A DNA stretch of 64,000 nt, taken from assembly GCF_002797735.1 (NCBI RefSeq), contig NZ_PGFG01000001.1, positions 2,584,001-2,648,000 of the forward strand, in the 5' to 3' direction. The notes below the pieces were generated by a model. It saw only the letters and a list, made by a program, of their open reading frames with translations. It was not told the origin of the DNA and ran no database searches. A program made the position numbers and the translations under genes. This DNA comes from Thermoflavifilum aggregans (GTDB taxonomy: Bacteria; Bacteroidota; Bacteroidia; Chitinophagales; Chitinophagaceae). Shown in pieces: positions 53,988 through 63,538 of this stretch. The first letter of the stretch is position 1. Each line of letters opens with the position of its first letter.

Positions 53988-56495
53988 ATGCCAGCCTATT
54001 CACTGGAACAAATAGCCAACATTACCGGCGGAACCTACATGGGCCACATTGATGCAGGATATATCATTACACATTTATGTATTGACAGCCGCACCCTGGT
54101 GGATGCTGAACATACTTTGTTCATTGCATTAAAAGGCGAAACCCGTGATGGGCATGATTTCATAGAAGATGCATATACCAAAGGAATCCGCTGTTTTTTA
54201 ATCAGCCATCCTTCTGCAGCTGAAAGATTTTCGGATGCAGCCTTTATTCTCGTACAGGATACGCTTGCTGCGTTGCAGAGGCTGGCAGCCTATCACCGAA
54301 GCAGGTTTCAGATTCCTGTCATAGGCATTACTGGCAGCAATGGAAAAACAATTGTAAAGGAATGGCTATTTCAATTGCTAGCCAAAGATTATTATATCGT
54401 CCGAAGCCCAAAAAGCTATAACTCACAAGTTGGTGTACCGCTCTCCGTCTGGCAAATGGAAGAGACACACCAGCTGGCTATTTTCGAAGCGGGCATTTCG
54501 CGTCCGGGAGAAATGGGTAAGCTGGCCGATATCATTCAACCGAGCATTGGCATTTTCACCAATATCGGAGATGCCCATCAGGAGGGATTTTCCGGTATAG
54601 AACAAAAAGTAGCCGAGAAAATGCTGCTGTTTACAAAAGTGCAATTGCTGATATACCGGAAAGATTATCCGTGGATTCAGCAGGCAGTTGTAGATTTGCA
54701 ACAGCAAAGAAGTGCAGCACAACATCCATTGGAAATATTTGACTGGTCTGCAAGTGAAAAAGCACGCCTGCAAGTAACCTCCGTTTCAAAAGATCCGCAT
54801 CATGTCCGTGTAGAAATTTATTATCAGCAACAGATGCATTCGTTGCAAATACCTTTTACGGATGATGGTTCTTTTGAAAATGCCATGCATGGTGTGTGCC
54901 TGATGTGCTGGATGGGATATGACTGGAACACCATTCAGGAGCGGATTTCCCGGTTGCAACCTGTTGAAATGCGGCTTTTTCTCAAACATGGCATTCACGG
55001 TTGCGTGGTGATCAATGATAGTTACAACAGCGATCTTCATTCGCTGGCCATAGCGCTGGATTTTTTGCAGCAACAATCATCCGGCCTGAAAAAAACCGTG
55101 ATTCTGAGTGATATGTTGCAAAGCGGGCGCGATGAACAGGAATTGTATCAGCAGATTGCCGGGCAGATGCAGCAGAAAGGTGTGGAGCGGCTGATAGGTG
55201 TGGGTCCACGATTGATGGAAAACCGACATTTTTTTGAAAGCATTCCGGGTTTGGCATGCAGTTTTTATCCTGATACGGCCGCTTTCATGCAGGCCTTTTC
55301 ACCTGACGATTTCCGGGAAGAAGCCATTTTACTGAAAGGAGCCAGAATATTTGCTTTTGAAAAAATCAGCCGGCTGCTGGAACAGCGCCTGCATGAAACC
55401 ATTCTTGAAATCAATCTGCAGGCCATTGTGCATAACCTGAAGCTGTTTCAGCGCTTTCTCAGACCCGGTGTGCAGATGATGGCAGTCGTAAAAGCCTTTT
55501 CTTATGGCAGTGGCAGCGTGGAAATTGCTAGCTTGCTAGCCTATCATGGCGTGCATTACCTGGCAGTAGCCTATGCCGATGAAGGAATTGCCCTGCGCAA
55601 GGGCGGCATTCGCTTGCCCATACTGGTGATGAATCCGGAGCCGGGAAGTTTTCAGGCTATGATTCAGTGGAATCTCGAGCCGGAGATTTTTACACTTACA
55701 CAGCTCAGGCAATTTGTCCGGGAGGTGCAACAGGCAGGACAGACCGGATTCCCAATTCATCTGAAGCTTGATACCGGCATGCATCGGCTGGGGTTTGAGC
55801 CGACACAGCTGCCTGCTCTTGTGGAGGCTTTGCAGCAGATGCACCCCTACATTCGCGTAGCCAGCGTGTTCAGCCATTTTGCAGCCAGCGAAGACCCGGC
55901 ACAAGACAGCTTTACCGCCCGGCAGGCAGAGTTGTTCGAATCCATGAGTCAGCAGCTGCTGCAGGCCCTGCCCTATCCTGTAAAACGTCATCTGGGCAAC
56001 AGTGCTGCCATCCATCGCCATCCGCAATGGCAATATGATATGGTGCGGCTGGGCATCGGCTTGTATGGCGTCGACAGTGACCCGGAAATCCAGAAGCAAC
56101 TCCAGCCGGTAGCAACCCTCAAAACCACCATCGCACAAATTAAACATCTGATGCCCGGCGAATCCGTTGGCTATGGCCGGGCTGCCAGGATAGAAAAGCC
56201 CACCACCATTGCCACCGTGCGCATCGGCTATGCCGATGGTTACCCACGCCGCCTAAGCCATGGAAAGGCCTGGATGCTTGTACATGGCCAACAGGCCCCT
56301 ACCATCGGATGGATTTGCATGGATATGCTGATGCTCGATGTGTCGGGCATTCCCGATGTCAGAGAAGGAGATGAAGTGATTGTATTTGGTGAAGCATTGC
56401 CTATCCAGCAACTGGCGCGCTGGGCCGATACAATTCCCTATGAAATGATGACTACCATTTCCCAACGTGTCAAAAGGGTGTACTACCAGGAATAA
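53988..56495 (+). CDS. MurF-alanine racemase fusion
   Basis: An 835-residue fusion of two peptidoglycan precursor enzymes, a known arrangement in Bacteroidota. Residues about 1-455 form UDP-N-acetylmuramoyl-tripeptide:D-alanyl-D-alanine ligase (MurF), with ATP loop IGITGSNGKTIVKEW and NDSYNSD. Residues about 460-835 are a PLP alanine racemase with the lysine in VVKAFSYGSG, YGRAARI, RIGYADGYPR, and WICMDMLMLDVS; the second catalytic Tyr lies in the YGRAARI-to-RIGYADG region. Alr supplies the D-alanine that Ddl joins and MurF adds. The stop directly abuts the stop of the convergent gene at 56496. Confidence 0.95.
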   Translation: MPAYSLEQIANITGGTYMGHIDAGYIITHLCIDSRTLVDAEHTLFIALKGETRDGHDFIEDAYTKGIRCFLISHPSAAERFSDAAFILVQDTLAALQRLAAYHRSRFQIPVIGITGSNGKTIVKEWLFQLLAKDYYIVRSPKSYNSQVGVPLSVWQMEETHQLAIFEAGISRPGEMGKLADIIQPSIGIFTNIGDAHQEGFSGIEQKVAEKMLLFTKVQLLIYRKDYPWIQQAVVDLQQQRSAAQHPLEIFDWSASEKARLQVTSVSKDPHHVRVEIYYQQQMHSLQIPFTDDGSFENAMHGVCLMCWMGYDWNTIQERISRLQPVEMRLFLKHGIHGCVVINDSYNSDLHSLAIALDFLQQQSSGLKKTVILSDMLQSGRDEQELYQQIAGQMQQKGVERLIGVGPRLMENRHFFESIPGLACSFYPDTAAFMQAFSPDDFREEAILLKGARIFAFEKISRLLEQRLHETILEINLQAIVHNLKLFQRFLRPGVQMMAVVKAFSYGSGSVEIASLLAYHGVHYLAVAYADEGIALRKGGIRLPILVMNPEPGSFQAMIQWNLEPEIFTLTQLRQFVREVQQAGQTGFPIHLKLDTGMHRLGFEPTQLPALVEALQQMHPYIRVASVFSHFAASEDPAQDSFTARQAELFESMSQQLLQALPYPVKRHLGNSAAIHRHPQWQYDMVRLGIGLYGVDSDPEIQKQLQPVATLKTTIAQIKHLMPGESVGYGRAARIEKPTTIATVRIGYADGYPRRLSHGKAWMLVHGQQAPTIGWICMDMLMLDVSGIPDVREGDEVIVFGEALPIQQLARWADTIPYEMMTTISQRVKRVYYQE

Positions 56496-57119
56496 TCATA
56501 AGCGGTAGGTTGTATCATTCACCTTCGCAAAACGAAGCATAGCAGAGCCTCCCCCTTTTTTGTCATTCACCTGAAAGAAATAAATACCGGGAGAGAGATG
56601 TTTCAGATCGGTGGCAAACAGATTATTCCCTTGTTTTAAATTCACCAGATAAGATTGCCATATTTTGCCATTTAGATCAACCAGCGTAATATTGGCAATG
56701 GAAGCCTGTGGCGAAATAATGGCAAAATGCACCTGCCGGGTGCTGTCCACATACAAATTACCGATCATCAGCGAGGTAATTGGTTTATTGATTGCTGCGG
56801 CCGAAGTATAATAAAGTCTGCCACTTGCATCCTGTTCGGCTATCCGATAGTAAATTTTTCCTCCAATAGGTTTGGGATCGTCAAAATAGTAATGTTGCAC
56901 GGCCTGACCACCGACACCCGTCGTTTGACCAATGGCTACAAAATGCGTACTATCCAACGATCGCTGAATGATAAACTTTTCACCGGCAGGAGCATTGCGG
57001 GTTATCCAGTGCAGATGAACCACCTCCTCTGTTGCATTATAATCAGCAGAAAAACCAATCACAGTGGGAGGTCGCAGCGCCACTCCCATGGATAATCCCA
57101 TCCACACGACATACATCAT
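56496..57119 (-). CDS. Secreted FN3-like protein with T9SS-type C-terminal domain
   Basis: A roughly 207-residue exported protein. A short hydrophobic N-terminus is followed by an FN3/Ig-like beta domain (VVHLHWITRNAPAGEKFIIQ and SLDSTHFVAIGQTTG, about residues 30-120). The last 75 or so residues resemble a T9SS sorting domain, with ITLVDLNGKIWQS and LSPGIYFFQV. Its role is unknown, perhaps an anchored binding protein. The frame opens at 57131, but a perfect -7 element at 57136-57143 would place the transcript start there, so Met5 at 57119 is preferred. It is convergent with murF-alr with no bases between the two stops. Confidence 0.7.
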   Translation of the reverse strand: MMYVVWMGLSMGVALRPPTVIGFSADYNATEEVVHLHWITRNAPAGEKFIIQRSLDSTHFVAIGQTTGVGGQAVQHYYFDDPKPIGGKIYYRIAEQDASGRLYYTSAAAINKPITSLMIGNLYVDSTRQVHFAIISPQASIANITLVDLNGKIWQSYLVNLKQGNNLFATDLKHLSPGIYFFQVNDKKGGGSAMLRFAKVNDTTYRL

Positions 57120-57134
57120 AAGCTTGCCCATGGC

Positions 57135-57152
57135 GCAAAGCTACAGCTTTGC
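57135..57152. promoter_or_regulatory. Inverted repeat overlapping a -7 element between divergent genes
   Basis: GCAAAGCTACAGCTTTGC is a perfect 7-bp inverted repeat with centre TACA. On the minus strand it contains TAGCTTTG (57143-57136), a perfect TAnnTTTG. It could be the promoter of the FN3-like gene with an overlapping operator. The plus strand reads acetyl-CoA synthetase about 75 nt on. Confidence 0.4.
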
Positions 57153-57226
57153 CATTTTTCATTTTTTATGAAAAAGGTTAAATTTAACCCGTCAATTGTA
57201 AACCTTGTTTAAAAAACCGTTCTGAC

Positions 57227-59155
57227 ATGTCATACCCCTACCAGATCCGAACATTTGAAGAATATCAGAAAGCGTATCAAAAAAGCGTGCAAGACCCGGA
57301 AGGCTTTTGGGCCGAGATTGCAACACATTTTACCTGGCATAAAAAATGGGATCGTGTGCTGGAATGGGATTTCAAAGGCCCGGGTGCACCTATTGTAAAA
57401 TGGTTTATCAACGGCAAGCTGAATATCACGGAAAATTGCCTGGACCGACATTTGCCTACCCGGGGCCATCAGCCTGCCATCATTTGGGAACCCAACGATC
57501 CGGAAGAACACTATCGGGTGCTCACTTATCAGCAGTTGCATGATAAAGTATGCCAGTTTGCCCAGGTTTTGAAAAACAACGGCGTAAAGAAAGGAGATCG
57601 GGTGTGTATTTACATGGGCATGATTCCTGAACTGCCCATTGCCATGCTGGCCTGTGCGCGTATCGGAGCTATTCATTCTGTTGTATTTGGTGGTTTTTCA
57701 GCGCAATCCATCGCCGATCGGATCAATGATGCTCAGTGTTCGGTAGTAATTACCTGCGATGGTGCTTTCCGGGGCAACAAGGATGTACCCCTGAAATCTA
57801 TTGTAGATGATGCGTTGGTACAATGTCCGACTGTAAAACGGGTAATTGTATATACCCGTACCCGTACACCGGTATCTATGATCAAAGGACGCGACGTGTG
57901 GTGGGAAGATGAACTGAAAATCGTGGAAACACAGGGTAATCCTGATTGTCCGGCCGAAATAATGGATGCCGAAGATCCGTTGTATATCCTTTATACCTCG
58001 GGTTCTACCGGTAAGCCCAAAGGAGTGTTGCATACCACAGCTGGCTACATGATTTACACTAATTACACGTTTGTCAACGTGTTTAATTATCAGCCCGGCG
58101 AAATTTATTTCTGCACAGCCGATATCGGATGGGTAACAGGTCATAGCTACATTCTCTATGGTCCTCTTTCTGCCGGTGCCACCACACTGATGTTTGAAGG
58201 GATCCCCACTTGGCCCGATGCAGGCCGTTTCTGGGATATTGTAGACAAACACCGAGTCAATATTCTCTATACCGCACCCACGGCTATCCGCTCACTGATG
58301 GCACATGGCCTGGATTTTGTCAAAAACAAAAAACTCGATACCCTGCGCGTCTTGGGCAGCGTGGGTGAACCCATCAATGAGGAAGCCTGGGAATGGTTTT
58401 ATGAACATATCGGCAAAAAACGTTGCCCCATCGTTGATACCTGGTGGCAAACCGAAACCGGTGGCATCCTGATTTCACCTATTGCCACTGTAACTCCCCT
58501 GCGCCCCTCCTACGCTACTCTTCCCCTGCCCGGTGTACAACCAGCTGTGATGGACGAAAAAGGCCAAGAAATCCAGACACCTGAAGCCACTGGTAATCTT
58601 TGTATCAAATTCCCCTGGCCCGGCATGTTCCGTACCACCTGGGGTGATCATGAACGCTGCCGCAAAACCTACTTTGATCCCTACCCCGGTTATTATTTTA
58701 CCGGCGATGGTTGCATCCGTGAAAAAGATAGCTATTACCGTATCACCGGACGCGTGGACGATGTGCTGAATGTAAGCGGCCATCGCATAGGCACGGCAGA
58801 AATTGAAAATGCCATCAACATGCACAGCGATGTAGTGGAAAGCGCCGTGGTAGGCTTCCCGCATCCTATTAAGGGTCAGGGTATCTACGCTTTTGTGATT
58901 TGTACCCACCTGGATGATCCGGAACTAACACGAAAAGATATTCTGGAAACTGTTTCCCGTGTAATCGGCCCCATTGCAAAACCTGACAAGATTCAGTTTG
59001 TAAAGAATCTGCCCAAAACCCGAAGCGGTAAAATCATGCGCCGCATCCTGCGTAAAATTGCAGAGGGAGAAATGGAAAACTTTGGCGATACTACATCCCT
59101 GCTCGATCCATCGGTGGTAGAAGAAATCAAACAGGGACGCCTGGCCATGAGTTAA
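57227..59155 (+). CDS. acsA: Acetyl-coenzyme A synthetase
   Basis: A 642-residue AMP-forming ligase that activates acetate to acetyl-CoA through acetyl-AMP. Motifs are the P-loop YTSGSTGKPKGV (about residue 251), VDTWWQTETGG (acetate pocket and acyl-AMP binding), YYFTGDGCIREKDSYY and the C-terminal KTRSGKIMRRILR, whose Lys is the classic acetylation-controlled catalytic residue. N-terminal ACAS_N region (about 20-80) is present and length matches AcsA (about 650). The gene stands alone, with a clear terminator after it. Regulation by lysine acetylation is known in the family but not shown here. Confidence 0.96.
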   Translation: MSYPYQIRTFEEYQKAYQKSVQDPEGFWAEIATHFTWHKKWDRVLEWDFKGPGAPIVKWFINGKLNITENCLDRHLPTRGHQPAIIWEPNDPEEHYRVLTYQQLHDKVCQFAQVLKNNGVKKGDRVCIYMGMIPELPIAMLACARIGAIHSVVFGGFSAQSIADRINDAQCSVVITCDGAFRGNKDVPLKSIVDDALVQCPTVKRVIVYTRTRTPVSMIKGRDVWWEDELKIVETQGNPDCPAEIMDAEDPLYILYTSGSTGKPKGVLHTTAGYMIYTNYTFVNVFNYQPGEIYFCTADIGWVTGHSYILYGPLSAGATTLMFEGIPTWPDAGRFWDIVDKHRVNILYTAPTAIRSLMAHGLDFVKNKKLDTLRVLGSVGEPINEEAWEWFYEHIGKKRCPIVDTWWQTETGGILISPIATVTPLRPSYATLPLPGVQPAVMDEKGQEIQTPEATGNLCIKFPWPGMFRTTWGDHERCRKTYFDPYPGYYFTGDGCIREKDSYYRITGRVDDVLNVSGHRIGTAEIENAINMHSDVVESAVVGFPHPIKGQGIYAFVICTHLDDPELTRKDILETVSRVIGPIAKPDKIQFVKNLPKTRSGKIMRRILRKIAEGEMENFGDTTSLLDPSVVEEIKQGRLAMS

Positions 59156-59185
59156 TAAATTGTGCTATTCATCTGCTCTGGACTT

Positions 59186-59226
59186 ATTCCCTTGCATACA
59201 AGAAATGTTGCGAGGGAATTTTTTTT
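59186..59226 (+). terminator. Rho-independent terminator after acsA
   Basis: An 11-bp stem ATTCCCTTGCA/TGCGAGGGAAT (one G-U pair) with a 12-nt loop is followed directly by a T-run. It starts 31 nt after the acsA stop codon. Confidence 0.8.
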
Positions 59227-59480
59227 GAAACTATCAGTTTGGATCCTGATGATCATCCTACATCATTTTAACGGAAATTCTTTCCAGGATTAAATTTCTT
59301 TCATCTTAGCTACAAACGGTAGCATGCATTTTTGTATTTTTTGGATCTGCAGGATATCCCATCGTTTTTGTTTTTGAAAATAAAATAGCATGAGCCCTTC
59401 ATCTTCATGTTTTCATTTCACAGACGCAAAACATTATTTAATTCGTTTAATGCTTACTTTGTGAAAGAAACTTTGTGAAT
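59227..59480 (+). other. Non-coding stretch before the S41 protease gene
   Basis: No gene is seen. Just before the protease start is a direct repeat, ACTTTGTGAA twice with a 4-nt gap (59456-59479 region), whose first copy includes TTACTTTG, a 7/8 -7 match. No -33 TTTG is found, so promoter status is uncertain. Confidence 0.35.
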
Positions 59481-61175
59481 ATGATTTTCCGGAAAAACAA
59501 ATGGAAAATGCTGGGTGCGGGTTTGCTGCTCGGTTTGGCCGGCATGGGTATATGGGCCTTGCGGACGGACGATAAATATTTTGAGATCATCAAAAGCCTA
59601 GACATTTATGCCAGCGTGCTTCGTGATCTGAATACGTATTATGTGGATAGCCTCTCTCCTTTTTCCCTGATGCGTACCAGTGTAGATGCCATGACAGGCT
59701 CGCTGGACCCTTATACCACATTTTATCCGCAGGAAGATGTAGGCGACCTTACTTTTCAGACAACCGGAAAATACGGAGGAACGGGCATATCCATCCGTCG
59801 GGAGGATGATCATATACTTATCACCGATGTGTTGCAAGACAGCCCTGCCGGCCTGGGCGGATTAAGACCCGGCGATCGCATTGAAAATATTGATGGCCGC
59901 GAAGTGGACAGTCTTTCCGAAGATACAGTGAGCAATCTGCTACGGGGTGTGCCAGGCACCTCTGTGATCATGCGCATTTACAGACCTTATCTGCAACAAC
60001 GATTTACAGTGAAATTGGTGCGGGCCGAAATTGGCCTCCGCAGCGTACCCTATGCATTCCGACTTGCAGACGGGATGGGCTATATCCGCCTCCAGCAGTT
60101 TACGCAAGGTTGCAGCCGGCAGGTAAAACAGGCGCTGGATTCCCTGAAAAATCTCCCTGGTGGCTTGCAGGGACTCATCATTGATTTGCGGGGCAATCCG
60201 GGCGGCCTTCTGGAAGAAGCCGTAAAAACAGCTAACCTGTTCATCGATCCCGGACAAACCATTGTGAGCATCCGCGGGCGCATACAAGCTTGGAACCAGA
60301 CCTATCGCACCACAGAACGGGCCGACGATGATAGCATACCACTGGCCGTGCTTATCAATCACCAGTCGGCTTCTGCTGCTGAGATTTTGGCCGGTGCCCT
60401 GCAGGATCTGGACAGAGCTGTGATTATCGGACAGAGATCCTATGGCAAAGGACTGGTGCAAACCACGTATGATTTACCCTATGACACCAAAATGAAAATT
60501 ACCACTGCCCGCTATTATACGCCCAGTGGCCGCTGCATTCAGGCCGTGACCTATTCCCATCAGGGCGATATATTGCAACAGGATTATATACCCGACTCTT
60601 TGCGGCAAAGCTATAAAACTGCTCATGGCCGTATCGTGAAAGGCGGTGGTGGTATAGAACCCGATATTCCCCTCAGGCAACAGCATCTGAGTGAAATTGC
60701 AGAGGATCTGCTGGTCCATCATATGATTTTCGATTACGCTACCCGTTATTTTTATGCACATGAAAAACCCGCTTCACCAGACAATCTGATACTCACAGAC
60801 CGTGATTATACATCCTTCCTCGAATTTCTTCAGGAAAAAAATTATCATTTTCAATCCAATGCATCCCAGCTGCTCGATCAGTTTACGGATCAGGTGCAGA
60901 TGTCCGGCTGGTGGGAACAACTGCGCCAGCAGACAGATTCACTTCGCCGCACATTGAATCAGATCGAAACAAAACAATTGCTTGCCCATCGTGAAGAAAT
61001 TATGCAATTGCTGAAAGCTGAAATTGCTGATCGCTACTGGCCGCAGCAAGGTGAATGGCTGGTTTCTCTGCAATCTGATGAAATCATTCTTAAAACCATT
61101 CATATCCTGCGCGATCAGAAAAGTTATCGTGCCTTGCTTATGCCTGCATCATCCGACATTGCACATACTCATTAG
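59481..61175 (+). CDS. S41 family C-terminal processing peptidase
   Basis: A roughly 564-residue periplasmic serine protease of the CtpA/Prc type, anchored by an N-terminal helix (about residues 8-24). It has a CtpA-like helical region, a PDZ domain (YGGTGISIRRED to GLRPGDRIENIDG, about 95-175), and the S41 catalytic domain with LIIDLRGNPGGLLEEAV, nucleophile Ser in NHQSASAAEILAGA and Lys in RSYGKGLVQ, the Ser/Lys pair of the family. The roughly 170-residue C-terminal helical region is longer than in CtpA. It trims periplasmic proteins from the C-terminus. A GTG two codons upstream (59475) is also possible. The amidase gene follows 96 nt later. Confidence 0.92.
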   Translation: MIFRKNKWKMLGAGLLLGLAGMGIWALRTDDKYFEIIKSLDIYASVLRDLNTYYVDSLSPFSLMRTSVDAMTGSLDPYTTFYPQEDVGDLTFQTTGKYGGTGISIRREDDHILITDVLQDSPAGLGGLRPGDRIENIDGREVDSLSEDTVSNLLRGVPGTSVIMRIYRPYLQQRFTVKLVRAEIGLRSVPYAFRLADGMGYIRLQQFTQGCSRQVKQALDSLKNLPGGLQGLIIDLRGNPGGLLEEAVKTANLFIDPGQTIVSIRGRIQAWNQTYRTTERADDDSIPLAVLINHQSASAAEILAGALQDLDRAVIIGQRSYGKGLVQTTYDLPYDTKMKITTARYYTPSGRCIQAVTYSHQGDILQQDYIPDSLRQSYKTAHGRIVKGGGGIEPDIPLRQQHLSEIAEDLLVHHMIFDYATRYFYAHEKPASPDNLILTDRDYTSFLEFLQEKNYHFQSNASQLLDQFTDQVQMSGWWEQLRQQTDSLRRTLNQIETKQLLAHREEIMQLLKAEIADRYWPQQGEWLVSLQSDEIILKTIHILRDQKSYRALLMPASSDIAHTH

Positions 61176-61259
61176 AACATCCGAAGGATTTGTTGATCCA
61201 TTTCGAAAACAACATCCATTTATTCATATTGTCTTCCCACTCATCAATAGGTTGTACTT

Positions 61260-61267
61260 TATCTTTG
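61260..61267 (+). promoter_or_regulatory. -7-like element next to the amidase start codon
   Basis: TATCTTTG is a perfect TAnnTTTG match ending 5 nt before the ATG. If active it would make a leaderless or nearly leaderless mRNA; no -33 TTTG is at the right distance, so chance occurrence is possible. Confidence 0.3.
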
Positions 61268-61271
61268 GAAA

Positions 61272-63056
61272 ATGAAAGCAGGATTGACAGCTTTTTCTTT
61301 CCATACAAACAGGCAAATAATTAGGAGTATTTACTGGCTTGGGGTATGGATATGCATGATAGGTGGCATGGCACTTCCGTCGTATGCCCAACGCCCATTT
61401 ATCCGGCTTCAGCAGCCCGGCCGTATCACGCTGGTTGTGCACGATAGTGTGCAATATATTTCCGGTGCTACCTGCAAAGGCTGCCAGCTTATTGTACAGG
61501 ATACACCCGTTAGGGTATATACCACAGGAGGTTTTGCAGCACGGGTGTATTTGCATGCCGGTGAAAACCCGATTGTGTTGCAAGCCCGCAACAAAGAAGG
61601 ACTTGCATATAATCTGCAGATTGTTTACCGTTATGAACCTCCCCAACCGATTGCTGTCAGGGATTTTGCCATTGCCCGCATCTATACCAACCCTGGTGTT
61701 ACCAGCTGGCTGGCTCCTGGCGATATCATCCACATCAGAGTTATCGCTCAAGCTGGTTGCAAGGCTTTTTGGTTGCATCATCTTCCTTTAACCGAAATGG
61801 TAAACCAAGAAGATAGCCTGGCAGGCATATACGAAGGAAATTATCAGGTATCTGCTACAGATCTGCTGAACGGCCCTATTCAGATCATGCTGCAAAATGC
61901 TGCAGGCCAGACGATCACCGCCTACACACCAAATGCTTTTTATACCTGGCCTGCATCTGCAGTGGTTGGGAAAACAACGGGAGACAGGCCTTTTATGCAA
62001 TACAGCCTCGGGGAAGATCGCCTGGGTGCAGCCAAACGCAGCTATCTCGATACCGGAATCTGTATGCAGGTCGATGGCCAGTTTGGTGATTTCTATCGGG
62101 TAAAACTCGCACCCGACCAACATGCCTATGTGCCTGTCGAAAATCTGCAACTATTACCTGAAGGCACGCCTATACCGCATGCCACTCTTGGAAGCTGGAA
62201 AGTTTGGGGTGATAGCCTGTATGATTATGTGCAGATCCAGACTGGCATACGACTGCCATACGATGTGCAGATTTACGATCATCCTGGGCAAATCATTGTT
62301 CGCCTCTACGGAGCCGTATCCAATACCAACTGGATATTTCAGTATTTATCCGTCAAAGAAATCAGCCAGGTGCATTTGCATACGGTGGCCGACGGCGTGG
62401 TGGAAGCCCATATCAACCTGAAACATCCGCAGCCCTGGGGCTGTATTTTGCAATATGCAGGCTCTGCTTTGGTGGTAAAAGTAAAACGCCAGCCAGCTAA
62501 CCTAAACCTTGCACATCTCCGCATCGCCATTGATGCCGGCCATGGCGGTAGCAATACCGGAGCCACGGGCCCTACCGGCGCAAAGGAGAAAGACCTTACC
62601 TTGCTCCTTGCCAAAGAGCTCAATGCTGCCCTTCAACATGCAGGCGTGCAAACCATCATGACTCGTACCAACGATACCAGCCTTTCCATGCAGGAACGGG
62701 AAAATCTGTTGTACCAGGCCGATCCCGACCTGTTGCTCAGCATTCATCTTAATGCATCGAACAATCCCATCGATATCTCGGGCACCAGTACCTATTACCA
62801 TTACGCGGGTTTCCGCCCGTTAAGCCTTGCCATTTACCATCGCTTGGTAGCAACGGGACTGCAGGAATTCGGCAATATTGGCAACTTCAACTTTGCGCTT
62901 AACGGATTAACAGATTTCCCCAATGCGTTGATTGAAGTAGCCTTCCTAACAAACCCGGCCGACGAAGCCCGTATCCTGAATCCTGCATTCCGAGAAAAAA
63001 TCATCCATGCTATCATTTCCGGACTAAAGGATTTTCTGGATGAGTGTAAAAAGTAA
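61272..63056 (+). CDS. N-acetylmuramoyl-L-alanine amidase
   Basis: A 594-residue exported protein. A signal peptide/anchor (about residues 17-42, ending PSYAQ) is followed by a roughly 370-residue region of beta-rich domains including an SH3-like segment, and a C-terminal amidase_3 domain (about 415-590) with zinc-binding motifs IAIDAGHGGSNTG (His), EKDLTLLLAKEL (Glu), LLLSIHLNAS (His) and NALIEVAFLTNP (Glu). The enzyme cuts the bond between N-acetylmuramic acid and L-alanine in peptidoglycan. It follows the S41 protease gene on the same strand and probably shares a cell-envelope role. A -7 element lies only 5 nt upstream of the start codon. Confidence 0.93.
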   Translation: MKAGLTAFSFHTNRQIIRSIYWLGVWICMIGGMALPSYAQRPFIRLQQPGRITLVVHDSVQYISGATCKGCQLIVQDTPVRVYTTGGFAARVYLHAGENPIVLQARNKEGLAYNLQIVYRYEPPQPIAVRDFAIARIYTNPGVTSWLAPGDIIHIRVIAQAGCKAFWLHHLPLTEMVNQEDSLAGIYEGNYQVSATDLLNGPIQIMLQNAAGQTITAYTPNAFYTWPASAVVGKTTGDRPFMQYSLGEDRLGAAKRSYLDTGICMQVDGQFGDFYRVKLAPDQHAYVPVENLQLLPEGTPIPHATLGSWKVWGDSLYDYVQIQTGIRLPYDVQIYDHPGQIIVRLYGAVSNTNWIFQYLSVKEISQVHLHTVADGVVEAHINLKHPQPWGCILQYAGSALVVKVKRQPANLNLAHLRIAIDAGHGGSNTGATGPTGAKEKDLTLLLAKELNAALQHAGVQTIMTRTNDTSLSMQERENLLYQADPDLLLSIHLNASNNPIDISGTSTYYHYAGFRPLSLAIYHRLVATGLQEFGNIGNFNFALNGLTDFPNALIEVAFLTNPADEARILNPAFREKIIHAIISGLKDFLDECKK

Positions 63057-63107
63057 CCCATGCGTAAAAAATCTGATTTTTGTCCACCATTTCGATGGGC
63101 AATCCCT

Positions 63108-63115
63108 TAACTTTG
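63108..63115 (+). promoter_or_regulatory. -7 promoter element for the AhpD-like gene
   Basis: TAACTTTG, a perfect match 20 nt before the start codon. The nearest TTTG lies 25 nt upstream, beyond the usual 18-20 nt. Confidence 0.45.
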
Positions 63116-63134
63116 TCCAAATTGCCTCTCAGGT

Positions 63135-63476
63135 ATGCATCCCGACGTAGAAGCTTTTCACACATACCGACAGCGGATGAATGAGCTCATCCTGAGCAAA
63201 CAAAACAAGGTGATTAACCGGCTGTTCAATCTGGATACCAATACCTATCAGGATGGAGCTTTGCCGGCAAAAGTCAAGGAAATGCTGGGGCTTGTAGCCA
63301 GCATGGTGTTGCGCTGTGATGATTGCATCAAATATCATCTTGGCAAATGCAAGGAACTGGGTGTAACCACGGAAGAAATGTATGAAATCTTTGCCGTAGC
63401 CAATATTGTAGGGGGTACAATTGTAATTCCGCATACGCGCCGGGCTGCAGAATACTGGGAAGCCCTGCAGCAATAA
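63135..63476 (+). CDS. AhpD-like carboxymuconolactone decarboxylase family protein
   Basis: A 113-residue all-helical protein of the CMD/AhpD family. The C-x-x-C pair and following His in RCDDCIKYHLGKC (about residues 57-69) are the redox-active centre of AhpD-like proteins, which use them in peroxide or thiol chemistry; muconolactone decarboxylases lack the cysteines. GVTTEEMYEIFAVANIVGG matches the C-terminal helix pattern. It sits 60 nt upstream of the 2-oxoacid:ferredoxin oxidoreductase beta gene on the same strand and may be co-transcribed, giving a link to redox metabolism. Confidence 0.88.
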   Translation: MHPDVEAFHTYRQRMNELILSKQNKVINRLFNLDTNTYQDGALPAKVKEMLGLVASMVLRCDDCIKYHLGKCKELGVTTEEMYEIFAVANIVGGTIVIPHTRRAAEYWEALQQ

Positions 63477-63538
63477 CACCATGATATAAAATATTCCATA
63501 ACGCCAAACGTTTTACCATCAATCAATTTTAAAGAATT

